64,000 nucleotides of DNA. It comes from Pinus tabuliformis (Eukaryota > Streptophyta > Pinopsida > Pinales > Pinaceae). The position numbers and the translations under genes are program-made. This document shows, one piece after another, positions 22,644-32,827 of this stretch (its first letter is position 1; every line of letters begins with the position of its first letter). The notes beneath the pieces were generated by a model, which worked only from the letters and a program-made list of their open reading frames with translations, did no database searches and had not been told where the DNA came from. The stretch lies in NCBI GenBank assembly GCA_031772625.1, contig CM062814.1, positions 820,888,757 through 820,952,756 on the forward strand, written 5' to 3'.

Positions 22644-23685
22644 TGGAAAGAGTTAATTTTGCGGACAAAACCGACCTCCCTAGAAGCTAAGGCTTTCTAG
22701 TGACAAACAAGAAAAATAAACACTACCTTTCTCTAAATATGCATTTAGAATACAAGTAATCAGGTGATTATAACATACCTTTAGTCCAACGCTTTGTAGT
22801 AGTCCAGCCTCGCCGATCCGGATGAGCTCCTCCTTCTCTTCGAAACCTGCATTCACTAACAAGCCAAAAGATTACATAGCACCTGATAAACTTATAAAAT
22901 AACACATATTCATCATACAGACCAAGGAGTATATGAAACAAATCATGAATAACAATCTGTTGAGAAAAATGAGTTTATTTGCATTAAGTGGAAACAAAAG
23001 AAACCATTACAACCTGAGCCTTGGTGTTGTGCAGGTCCCTCCTAGGGTCCAGCAAGAGTTTTCCTTTACCTTGATCAGCTCACCCACTTCCAAATAAGGC
23101 TAGGAAAGGATGGGAATCTCTCCTCTCAAGCTCTATAAGGGAGTCCTAATTCCAGCAGCATCTACCCTTAGGAATGTTCAGCTTTCAACCTCCCCTCCCT
23201 CTGGCCCAATGCCTGTATTTATAGTGCTCTAGAGGAAGTTAATCAGGTCCACCATCAATGGGATAAGCCCCTCTTTGGATTGGATGGCTCCCCTCTTGAT
23301 GGGATAAGTTCCTCTTTCATAGGGATACATGAACCATCTGGAGGCGCTCCATACACGTCAAACAAGCTTCTAGAATGCTCTAGAAATGGCCACAATAACT
23401 TTTTTGGAGTGAAACTTGCGCCTTTTGACCTTTACAGGAGTACGCACCCTCCCTTTATAGACAGAGCGTACCAGTATGCAGGTATTGTGAACTTGGGGTG
23501 CGTACACGCAGGTAAGGCTAAGAGAAACTGTGTACCCAGAGATATATAGATTTTTAAAGACTTTCTCTCTTTCTTGGAGTTTGACATGGAGAGCAGAGGT
23601 ATAAGACTTGCCAAGGAGGATAGTATGACAGTTGATGGAGCCATACTAACTGCAAATAGTCATGGTGACAAATTTTAGTGTAACA
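22644..23685 (-). repeat. 3' LTR of E2
   Basis: Matches 32828-33878 closely. The inner end TGTTACAC (minus strand, 23685) follows the polypurine tract. The outer end is damaged: the copy at 32828 starts TGTCATGCGGAAAGAG, whereas here GGAAAGAG is preceded by copia-derived sequence, so the first bases are lost or altered. No target duplication matches the far side. Open frames in this LTR recur in both copies but have no recognised product. Confidence 0.85.
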
Positions 23686-23700
23686 GATTGCCCCCTAAAG

Positions 23701-24890
23701 TGCGAAGCCTGTAGTAGATTAGGGTTTCATATCATCTAGGAAGGGTGAAGTACTTTATTATTTCAAGGATTATCTTGTGGAGAGCCCAGTCGGAACCTGC
23801 AAGTATTCAACACAAAATATATATATAAGATCATATCATCGCTGAGGTAGGCATTCCCATACTCAGATTGAAAACTTTAACTAAGAAACTAACTACTGCT
23901 CTAATACAGGAATGATTTTGCAGTACATCATAATCATAGACTCTTGTAGACACAGTATGGACGCAGCCATCTGTTTATAGTTGCTCTACTATACAATGAA
24001 TACAAAACTCCTCGCGGCCTGGATGGTGGAAACTAGATCCAGGGTCTTCATTTCTACTTCCCGAAATAGTACGATTCTATCCATGCGAATAAATGAGTTG
24101 ATGTGGAACATGGTAGAAACCACTTGATTACCAGTCAATGATGTAAACTATTAACAAGTGTGAGAGAGACCACCAATGATGTCAATGGTTCTCAAAGTAC
24201 CTAATACAATCCATGAGATGTGAATGAATGAGTTGATGTTGAACATTTCACGGAATCCTTCGATCGAAAGTCAATGATGTAAACTGTCGTCAAAGGCGAG
24301 AAACCTGCCATTGATGCATGTAGATTTCAAGGTACTGACGATTTCTAGGTCATCTTTCTAGATAATGTGCTGATGTCGATAGAAAGCGACCCATTGCAGG
24401 CAAGCCCACAACACGAAATCATAGATCAAGTTGAAGAAATGTAGCTGTAAGGACTGACTCAGGGATGGTCAAGATGGATGACGGGTATTTTGTAGATGAA
24501 TGGTTTATATGCAGATACCTCTTGAACACATAACGACACAACAGATGGCTTGGTGACATTTGACCCAAAGTTAATACCCGGCTGAATACTTTCAATGTGG
24601 TTTGATCAACTATGAGGCAAAGGATTTCTCAACCCAGGTGAATGCAAAGTGTCGTGTTCAAGAGTGGTAATAAGGCTTCTTCTGAGACAAAGGATAACAA
24701 ATAGGCTCATTTTTCTCTCTTTTCCCCCACCATTTCTGGCAAGTACCTCTTTATTTTTTACAAGCTTGAGGAGGATAACATATGCTTGATTATAAGCTCA
24801 TCCTTCGGATGAGTCCAACTTAGTTTTGATTCGAACCCTAAGAAGGAGTGGTCCGTTCCTGTTTGTAATTGAACAGGTCCTTTACTGTGA
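23701..24890 (-). other. Non-coding 3' internal region of E2
   Basis: Closely related to 57260-58450 in E3 and, inverted, to part of E1. Shared landmarks include GAGGTAGGCATTCCCATACTCAG near 23843 and CAAGCTTGAGGAGGATAACATATG near 24761. The conservation between elements that differ in coding content suggests a cis function such as replication or packaging. The minus-strand open frame at 24758-25066 is not clearly conserved, so I do not call a gene. Confidence 0.6.
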
Positions 24891-24899
24891 AATTTTAAC

Positions 24900-26966
24900 G
24901 AGTCCAGTATAGGAGAAACTCGGCGTTTTTCATTTTTAGAGAGTCTGAAAAAACTTAAGAAGACTCCAGGTTGAACTTTTCGTAAAGTTGTGTCTCCCAA
25001 GCCCGAAAAAGTATAAAATAATACTTGAGAGAACCGCTTGATCTTACGACCAAGGAGTACTTTCATGATCAGTGTCTTTGACTTGAAAAGTAAAAAGCGA
25101 TCAAGGACACGTCGTTTTATTTCCAGTATCGAATTTGAAACGACAAAAATCCGGCAATCTTTTCCTGTTTTTATGGTCAGAAAAGGGCTATAAGGGGACC
25201 GTCTTTTAATTCCATTTTAACGAGTGTAAAAGAAACGCTCGGCAATCTTTTCATGTTTTAGGACTCAGAAAAGGGCTTAAAAGATGACTCTGAGGTATCA
25301 CTTTTTCGTAAGTTTTAACGAGTTCGTAAAAATGATAAAAATGTACTCATGGTTTTCATTTTTTTGTAAGTTTTAATGAGTTCGAAAAAATGATAAAAAT
25401 GTACTCATATGGCTAACTTTCAATTTAATTTACGAGCAGGAAAAGACAGAAAGAACTCGACATTTTCATTTGTTTTACGAGAATGAAAGATGGCAAAATA
25501 ATCTCGGGATTTTCATGAGTTTAACGAGTCTTGAAAATAACCGAAATTGACTCGAGATAAGTTTCATTTTTACAAAAGCTTGAAACAGACAAAAACTATG
25601 CTTCAAAGTAGTTTCATTTTTACACAAGCTTGAAACAGAGAGAAAACTGTACTTGATGCCCCCTAAGCGTAATTGCTAGAGCGCATGCCCCCCATCTTCA
25701 TTTCATTCAACCAGTTGGATGAAATGAAGGTTGAGTTACGAGATCATTTGAAAGACTCGACCTAAAACTGTAAGAAAATTATGCAAAACACTGAAATAAC
25801 TAACCTAAATACTTAACATTTATGAGATCTAGTCAATCTCTCGACTCAAGTAGAGGAGGATTTGTTTCATTTTTTAACGAGCTTGACACAGGAAAAGAAC
25901 TATGCTCGGATTCAGTTTCATGTTTACGCAAGCTTGAAACGAAAAACTATGCTTGTTATAAGTTCACATGCCCCCAGCATAATGACGCAAAACGAGGTAC
26001 ATGCCCCCCAAGCTTCATTGCATTCAATGAGGTGGATGGAATGAAGCTTTACTTTCAAGATCTTGGAAAGACTTGTGGGAGTTGTTTCATTTTTTAGTGA
26101 GGTTGACACAGGAAACGAACTATCCTAAAAAACCCTTGTTTCATTTTTTAAACGAGCTTGACACAAGATAAGGAACTATGCTCATGACTACTCTCTACAA
26201 TCTACCTAACTAGGAACTATACTCTAAAAAACCTTGATTCATTTTTTAACGAGCTTGACACAAGACAAGGAACTATGCTCTAAAAAACCTTGATTCATTT
26301 TTTAACGAGCTTGACACAAGACAAGGAACTATGCTCTAAAATCCTTGATTCATTTTTTAACGAGCTTGACACAAGACAAGGAACTATGCTCTAAAAAACC
26401 TTGATTCATTTTTTAACGAGCTTGACACAAGACAAGGAACTATGCTCTAAAATCCTTGATTCATTTTTTAACGAGCTTGACACAAGACAAGGAACTATCC
26501 TCAAACCTGATTCATTTTTTTTAACGAGGTTGACTCAGTAACAGGAACTATCCTCAAAATCCTACTTTCTACAATCTACCTACATATCCTAAAATCTACC
26601 TGATTCATTTTTTAATGAGGTTGACTCAGTAAAAGAACTATCCTCATACTAGCCTGTTTCATTTTTTAACGAGGTTGATACAGCAAAAAACTATCCTCGT
26701 AACAGCCTATTTCATTTTTTAAGGAGGTTGATACAGGAAAAAACTTTCCTCGTACACACTGATTCATTTTTTAACGAGGTTGACACAGTAAAAGGAACTT
26801 TCCTCACACTAGCCTGTTTCATTTTTTAACGAGGTTGATACAGGAAAAAACTATCCTCGCAACACCCTATTTCATTTTTTAATGAGGTTGAGACAGGAAC
26901 AAAACTATCCTCGCGGCAGCCTGTTTCATTTTTTAACGAGGTTGATACAGGAAAAAACTATCCTCG
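24900..26966 (-). repeat. Large array of covarying stem-loops in E2
   Basis: About 25 short inverted repeats lie in this 2-kb stretch, densest at 26140-26966 where units of about 45-60 bp are tandem. In + strand view each is TTTTAACGAGN-loop-N'CTCG. Stem pairs vary together: CGAGT/ACTCG (24900-24904 and 24919-24923), CGAGTG/CGCTCG near 25228, TGAGT/ACTCA near 25381, CGAGA/TCTCG near 25479, CGAGTC/GACTCG near 25527, CGAGC/GCTCG near 25878, GAGC/GCTC five or more times at 26150-26490, TGAGG/CCTCA near 26615, and CGAGG/CCTCG repeatedly, the last at 26937-26941 and 26962-26966. The constant T-run (TTAAAA on the element strand) follows each stem. It occupies the place where pol would be. Confidence 0.75.
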
Positions 26967-26976
26967 TGCTCATTGA

Positions 26977-27818
26977 TCATGGCTTCCAACTGGAAGAAAG
27001 ACATGTCAATGGACACACCTTGATCATGGCTTCCAAGAGGTCTTCATCAGAAGGAAGAATAGTTCTCTGGAAGGAACACATGTCAAGGGACTCAAAAGGG
27101 ATAAGAACATCGTGTTCAAATAATCCCATAGAGTTTTCCATGTCAATTACCGGATCTAAATCAACAGTGATAGGATCACTTACATCGGTAACTGAAAACA
27201 TGGGACCAGTTGCCACATAATTAACTCGTGGCAGGGTAGATACCACTTTAGAATCAGGAACATTTAGGGGTGTCATATTATTGGTAGTTGAAACAAGACT
27301 AGGGAACGAAAGCTAGTCTACAGTCACAATACTGCCATTATGAGGGAAAGACATCACGCGAAAGAGTGTCGATACAACGGCTTTCATTGCATAAACATAG
27401 TCTCGCCCAAGGAGTAAATTGAAATCCAAGGGACCTCGAACTACCATAAGATCAATACAGACAATTTTACCTTCCAAAGTAATAGAAAACTTAGGAAGGA
27501 TCCCTAAAGTTTCACTAATGGTTCGGTTAAAAGCTTTCAGATTCTGCGTAATAGGCGCAAGCTGAGGGGAACCCAAAGCTTTCCAAACAGTTGAGGATAA
27601 AATACTAACAGAAGCACCTTCATCTACCTATGTACGATGTATGTCCCTACCACCAGCCTTGACAATGATTTGGAAAGGGATGGAGGAAGGAAGACGAGGT
27701 TCTGTCAGTCTATTCCAATCAAAGGAAAAAACCTCAGTACTTGGAGGGGGTTCTGTAGAAACAGGTGAAATGCCCCCCGGCATAGAAGAATCTGATGTAA
27801 CAAGAAGAACCTGAGCGG
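26977..27818 (-). pseudogene. E2 protease segment and tail
   Basis: This is the downstream half of the E2 polyprotein frame. It continues the frame of 29888-30824 across a solo-LTR insertion, as shown by the AGCGG duplication at both sides. A Pro/Ser-rich linker is followed by an aspartic protease: the catalytic motif appears as DEGAS near 27613-27627, with an in-frame TAG directly before it, and the second conserved segment FNLLLGRDYVYAM lies near 27400. After another stop near 27314 the frame continues to about 26977 with no RT. The protease would process Gag in virus-like particles. Two stops plus the insertion make this copy inactive. Confidence 0.75.
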
Positions 27819-29887
27819 TGATGAGCCCCAAAAATGGACAATTATTTGGGCTCATTCAACCTCCTAATTTGACTTAATCCACCATTCTCATTAGTTTATT
27901 GCATGTTTTTTATTATATTTATGTTAATAGAGTGAATTTGGTTAGTCATTATGCCAACAAGTCTAATGGGTGCTTTGTGTAGCCTTTTTGGTCAACTTGG
28001 AGACAAAATTGAAGGTCTTAATGAGAACTTGGCAGCCAAATTCGTGGGAGAACAAGCTAGAGGATTTGTAGGAAGGTGTCCCCTTCATTTATGGGCCCTT
28101 ACCTCGAATTCTCCACCATCAGCTCGGAGTTCAAGGGCCACCGAATCAGTCAGCACAAGGGCAGCCAAGCAAGACAAGTAGGACTGTTGTTAACTCCAAG
28201 TCTTGGGCAGCTGAGTCCCTAAATTGTAGGAGGACTGTTGGGTCCTCAATTTGTATAAATAAGAGGGCTGAGGGCCTCATTTCAGTTAGTCAATTTGGTT
28301 AGCCAGTTAGTCTTTTTGTAAGCCAGTTTTGGCATGATGTTAGACTCATGATTATTTAATAAAGGCAGGAAGCTTTGGATCCAATTCTGAGTTTTTAAGG
28401 GAGCTATAGCTCTTAGGTTAGGGCCCAACCTGAGAGCAATAGACCTCCTCTTCCTTGTATTGTTACTTGTTTTCCTTTCAGCACTTTATTTCTTTGCTTT
28501 GACATGCATTTGAAAAAACACAGTCTGCTGATTTAATTTCTTTAATGTGATGGAATAGGATTAGTTTATGGTTAAAGTGCTTTCAGTTGCTTAGCTTAGA
28601 GTAGGAGGATCAGCATTCATCAGAGCTCCAAAAAAGGTTGATAGTGCACTCGCTGCCATCTCTGTTTAGAGATTGGGGGTGTGGGCTGTACCAACCACCA
28701 AAAAAACGCAGTCATACACTTTCATTCAAGCTGCAACATAGTCATTTCAATAGTAGATCCATCCATGCACTCTGATCTTGAGCACTACTTCTTCGTTCCA
28801 ACACCATGCACGGTTTTTCTCCACAATTTAAATTGTTGTTCGTTCGTTTAATAACACAGTTAGAATAGGATAAGGGAATTCTTGGTTTTGTACAAGACAT
28901 AGAGGATTTGTTTCTTTTACACTGCAAAGCATCACTTGATTGTGTTCTTCTTCTTCTCAAACTCGCCTAAAGCCACTTGCTCGACCTCTGTTCAGCTCGT
29001 TAGCCTTCCAACCCTTCTACTTTTCACGTAGCTCCATCTTCTTGACCTTTCATTGCTTCCATCCTTCTATCCACCAACCAACTTCGTGCACTCTTTCTCC
29101 ATCTTATTTCTCTGCCCCTGAGCCATCACAAGCTCCATCTCCATCTTACCTATCCACCCATACCGCTCCATCACTTCACCATCACCCAAAACTCCCACGG
29201 TAGAACATCCTGTAGAAGTTAGCAGACTTCCTGTAGAATCCCTGAGTTTCCTGTAGGATCCCCTGCAGACATCCTGTAGAAGCCTGCAAACTTGGTTGCC
29301 GAGCACCTGAACGTTGTGGACTTCTGTGGGCTGATGCTAGGGATCCTCTGGGACCTCTCCTAGCCCTCCTGACCTTTCCCAAGCTTTCTCTCCCTTCGCA
29401 CCACCTCTGCACAGCCAAACCCTAATAAGAACAAAATCATAATCACTCCATCCACTTAAGCAAAAATGCAAAAACAATGTTCTTTTCAATGGAAGTAGTT
29501 TGAGTTCATGCATTTCACATCACTAGAAGTAATGGCATCATTTTTAGACATTTGCACTCTCACTATTGCATCATAGAGGTTAAGCTAGTTAGATTAGGGT
29601 TTACTAGGGTTTCCATGTTTTGGTTGGCTTTCAGTTCATTTTTGCAAAGTAGATTAATTTCCTTTGAAATAGCCTTCATCCATCATTTAGAAAGCTTCTT
29701 CTGAGAGCATATAGAAGTTGGCAGACTTGTGCCAGCTGACCAAGTGACAGCTGCGACAAGAGCTAGTACTTGTGCATACAGCACCGTCGCTTCCAAGTTT
29801 GTACGAACTATCGGGTTGATAAAATTAGAGATAGGAAGCCCCGAGAGTTGTAGCATTATTGCTACAATACTGGAGCCCACCAAGCGG
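27814..29887 (+). mobile_element. Solo LTR inserted in E2, with AGCGG target duplication
   Basis: The insertion spans 27819-29882 (2,064 bp), starts TGATGAGCCCC, ends GGAGCCCACCA and is flanked by perfect 5-bp duplications AGCGG at 27814-27818 and 29883-29887. Removing it restores the reading frame of the E2 polyprotein, which confirms the borders. A TATA box (TATAAATA, 28254-28261) and AATAAA (28358-28363) show + orientation. It has no internal region, so the full element was lost by LTR-LTR recombination. Open frames within it (27951-28181, 28940-29203 and others) have no recognised product. The family is not identified; a gypsy element is most likely. Confidence 0.9.
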
Positions 29888-30824
29888 TATGAAGTTCACT
29901 CTCTAAAGGGAAAGTGGGATCGACCGAATGTGAAATTGAATCGACCACTTGATCAACTAATTGATCATCAACCTGAGTGACATGAGTTTCACTCTCCAAT
30001 GGAAGAGTGTGATCGACTGTACTTGAAATTAGATCAATCACTCCGTCAGTTGATGGTAGGTTGGGAGAAAGTTTATGGTAACCAGTTGGAAATTCTTGCT
30101 GTGGAACAGTAAGGTTTTCCAACAATGTTGAGGCTTCATACATGTGAGGGCAAATGTGAGTTTGATGACTCCCTTTGCATAACTTACAAGGAAACCTAAC
30201 TTTACCCTTTTTCCCAACAACTTGACTATCACTGGTTGATGGATCAATGGAAAGTTGATGAGATTTTTCTGACCATACTTCCAAGACCTTTGGAATACCA
30301 GGACAATTGACAAGGAAGTGGTCACCCTTACAAAGCCTGCAGGGGTATTTGGGTTTACGATGCATGTCGGAGTTTTCCTCAACACAACTAACACTTACAA
30401 CCACGGTTGGTTGGTTGACTTCTTTCTTATCTTGCTTCTTCTTCTTCTTCTTCTTCTTCTTCTTCTTCCCTTTCTTCTTCTTCTTAGGCTCCTGGTTACT
30501 AGCATCAAGGCTTTTACCAAGCGAAGAGGAACAAATGGAGGAAGAAAAATTAGGCGAAGAAGGTAAAGGGTCAACAGAAGGTTGGTGATGTTGAGATGGT
30601 GAACTCTGTTGAGGTGAAGCATTCGGTTGAGGTGGAACAATTGGAGTACTTTGGGCCAACGAAGTTGAAAATAACCATATCGGTAAACCTATTGTAAATC
30701 CAGGTAATGACAAAGTAGCCATATAAGGAGGACCAACATTTCCAAAGTAAGGAAAAGTACTAGGATTCTCATTAGGAGGGGTTCCTAGGTTAGTAAATTC
30801 CGGAACATTTGCCATTATATTCAA
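29888..30824 (-). pseudogene. E2 Gag-like protein with two zinc knuckles, split by insertion
   Basis: Starts at ATG 30824 and reads about 312 residues before the inserted solo LTR. The N-terminal third is rich in Pro, Ser and Gln; then comes a lysine tract of about 20 residues encoded by a CTT-type microsatellite (30430-30485), then two zinc knuckles of unusual spacing C-X2-C-X3-H-X4-C (CRLCKGDHFLVNC and CKLCKGSHQTHIC). I see no capsid-like segment comparable to the one in E4 gag (40661-41533), so the protein may bind RNA without forming particles by itself. The C-terminal part continues into the protease frame at 27818. Interrupted in this copy. Confidence 0.7.
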
Positions 30825-32806
30825 CTTCAGTGAATTTTATTAACAATTTTTAAAACTAAAATTAACAATTCACAATTCACACCTAACAATTAAAATTCAC
30901 AATTCACACCTATGGTCTCTAAAAGTAAAAACAAACAAATTAACACGCACTATCAAATCTAGGAGTCAAACCACACACAAACAGTAGCCTTCCGGACCGA
31001 AAACACTAGTCGGTGATGGAATCCAACATCGCACAATTCAGTACAGAAGTGGCGGGTGGAACAGTTACCCCGACAACCTGCTTAATGAATAGACTGGACC
31101 AAGTTCCTCCACTTTAACCGTCTCGAGTGAAGTGAACCCCCCAAGTGAGTCTAGCCGACGTCTGCTCCAGGTACAGTGGGATCTTCCCTCCACCGTCACC
31201 TTGGGTAGAACCCTAAAGATAATGGTCACTAAGGTCACCAACAGCAACAAATACACCTGGGGGAACAGTCTACGACCCGATAGCACGCAAGGGCAGAGTA
31301 ACAAGCTCAATCCCCTTGCCGGCTCCTTGACAATAATCCAAGGTTTACCGACAAGTGACCCCAGGCTCCTCGACAGTAATCCGAGGTTTACCGTTTGTAG
31401 TACGTGTGTATCTGGCGTCTTTCCCAATGAAGGAGGATTGATCCCCTCACTAGTTCGGACACGGTCTCGTGCTTCTCCTTTAAGAGGAGCTTTCCAGAGT
31501 ATAAATGTAACAGTTGGATTTATCCTACCGCAAGATAAGCTACTTGTTTGGTTTTACTGTCTTGGAGAGTTAATTACTCTCCTACTCCAAGACACTAGCC
31601 TGATCTATATTGGTGTTTCAGAGCCCTAGAAATGTAAAAATTACTAGATGAATTTTAATTAAGTGTTGTGTTATTAAGGCTGTTGTTACTCAAATGGGTA
31701 AATGAATATGAAACCAATGGTGTTATGACCCGATTCAACTGAATTCAATCGAATATGATAATGTGATCTTTTCAATTCGATGAATCCTATCTAAAGTAAG
31801 GAGAGAGTTTCCATTCACTTCCAACAATGCAAAAAATTGATCACTAAGAGAAAATATAACAAATTCTCTAATGCGCTAATTTCATCAAGAAAAACTAATG
31901 CAAATCAATTCCAAAATAGTTTTTTTTTTTAATTTTTATTTTTGTGTAAATTCAAATCAAAGAAAACTGATCTAAATCTACGATTGATTTTTCAGAATGT
32001 AAACTATGCAATTGTAATCTATGCACAATTCACTTGAAAAGTATGCAAATGGAATCTATGCACATTTTTCATTCATATTCTGAAAATGAGAATTCTAATT
32101 ATGCAAATGTGATCTATGCAAGAGAATTCTCAAACACAAGACGATTCTAATGTGATCTAAGAACCAATCAAGTGCAAGTCGAGAAAATTGGGTGAGAGTT
32201 CCAAAGATCAAAAAATAAAAACACTCAAAGGCGATTAACACTCATACACAATTTAGCCCCCCCCCCGGCGAATGAGGGGGAAATTTTTTTTGCAAAAACA
32301 AAAGCAAAAAGATGCAAAATTGTGAAAGGACTGAGAGAAACCTCCAAGTAATGACCAAAGGAAAACAAATCAAGAATTTCTCAAGAAAGAGACTCAAAAC
32401 ACCCAATTGATGAAAGCTTAAAGCAGGAATGCCAATGAAATTAGCCAAGATGAAAGCTTCTGACAGGTGAACAGTGGATCTGGGCAGCAAAAACAAATTA
32501 AAAACAAAATCTAAGAGGCAAAAGAGGAAAAATTGAAATTTTCTCAGCTTTTGACAGGGGTACGCAGGCAGCCTGTTTGCACAGGTGCGTGTACGCTCTA
32601 TGCACAAAGCTGCAGTGCGTACAGGTACGCACTGTGCTCAACGCAGAGGCTGCGTACTTCTAGTAAAACCAAGAAAAACTAAAATCTAATTTAACCCTAA
32701 GCTAGCCCACCCAAATACACAGTCAAACAACCAAAAACCAGAAAAGAAACGACTTTTCTCAAATCAAAGTTTCACACAAAGGAAAAATCATCCACATCAA
32801 TGGAGT
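30825..32806 (-). other. Long 5' leader of E2
   Basis: About 2 kb between the PBS and the gag start. No conserved coding frame is recognised; open frames on both strands around 31065-31629 overlap each other and look fortuitous. A 22-bp near-perfect palindrome lies at 32613-32634. A C-run followed by GGCG occurs near 32258. Long leaders with packaging and dimerisation signals are usual in LTR elements; that role here is inferred. Confidence 0.55.
32613..32634 (-). promoter_or_regulatory. Palindrome in the E2 leader near the PBS
   Basis: Perfect 10-bp arms CAGTGCGTAC (32613-32622) and GTACGCACTG (32625-32634) are separated by AG. It lies about 175 bp downstream of the PBS in the element transcript, a position where retroviral and retrotransposon RNAs carry dimerisation or packaging structures. 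The function is inferred. The word GTACGCA also recurs in the LTRs of this window. Confidence 0.5.
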
Positions 32807-32824
32807 TCCCCAGTGGAGTCGCCA
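32807..32824 (-). promoter_or_regulatory. Primer-binding site of E2 (tRNA-Arg)
   Basis: The minus strand reads TGGCGACTCCACTGGGGA three bases (AAA) after the LTR end CCGCATGACA. It is complementary to the 3' end of a plant tRNA-Arg (…CCCCAGYGGAGTCG plus CCA). tRNA-Arg priming is known for Tat/Ogre-type gypsy elements and supports that assignment. Confidence 0.85.
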
Positions 32825-32827
32825 TTT

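Noticed and set aside
23505..23530. CACGCAG/GTAAGG as a splice donor in the LTR
   Set aside because: It matches a donor consensus only on the strand opposite to the element transcript, and no matching exon structure is visible.
22680..23644. Frames of 60-90 codons repeated at 22680-23644 and 32871-33837
   Set aside because: They recur only because the sequence is the two LTRs of E2; composition and lack of domains argue against genes.
26140..26970. Regular repeats with spacer-like differences, superficially CRISPR-like
   Set aside because: The host is eukaryotic, the units are diverged internal parts of a retrotransposon with paired arms, and no cas-like gene is present.
27951..29418. Several open frames of 60-90 codons in the solo LTR
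   Set aside because: They overlap on both strands, have biased composition and no domain; LTR sequence explains them.
29862..29887. Natural end of E2 gag at 29862
   Set aside because: The last residues come from the inserted solo LTR; the real frame continues at 27818, as the AGCGG duplication shows.
30307..30588. Phe/Leu-rich open frame resembling a membrane protein
   Set aside because: It is the antisense of the lysine tract (CTT repeat) in E2 gag.
31065..31629. Overlapping open frames of 120 and 165 codons on opposite strands in the E2 leader
   Set aside because: They overlap each other in a non-coding leader, match nothing I recognise, and there is no second copy to support them.
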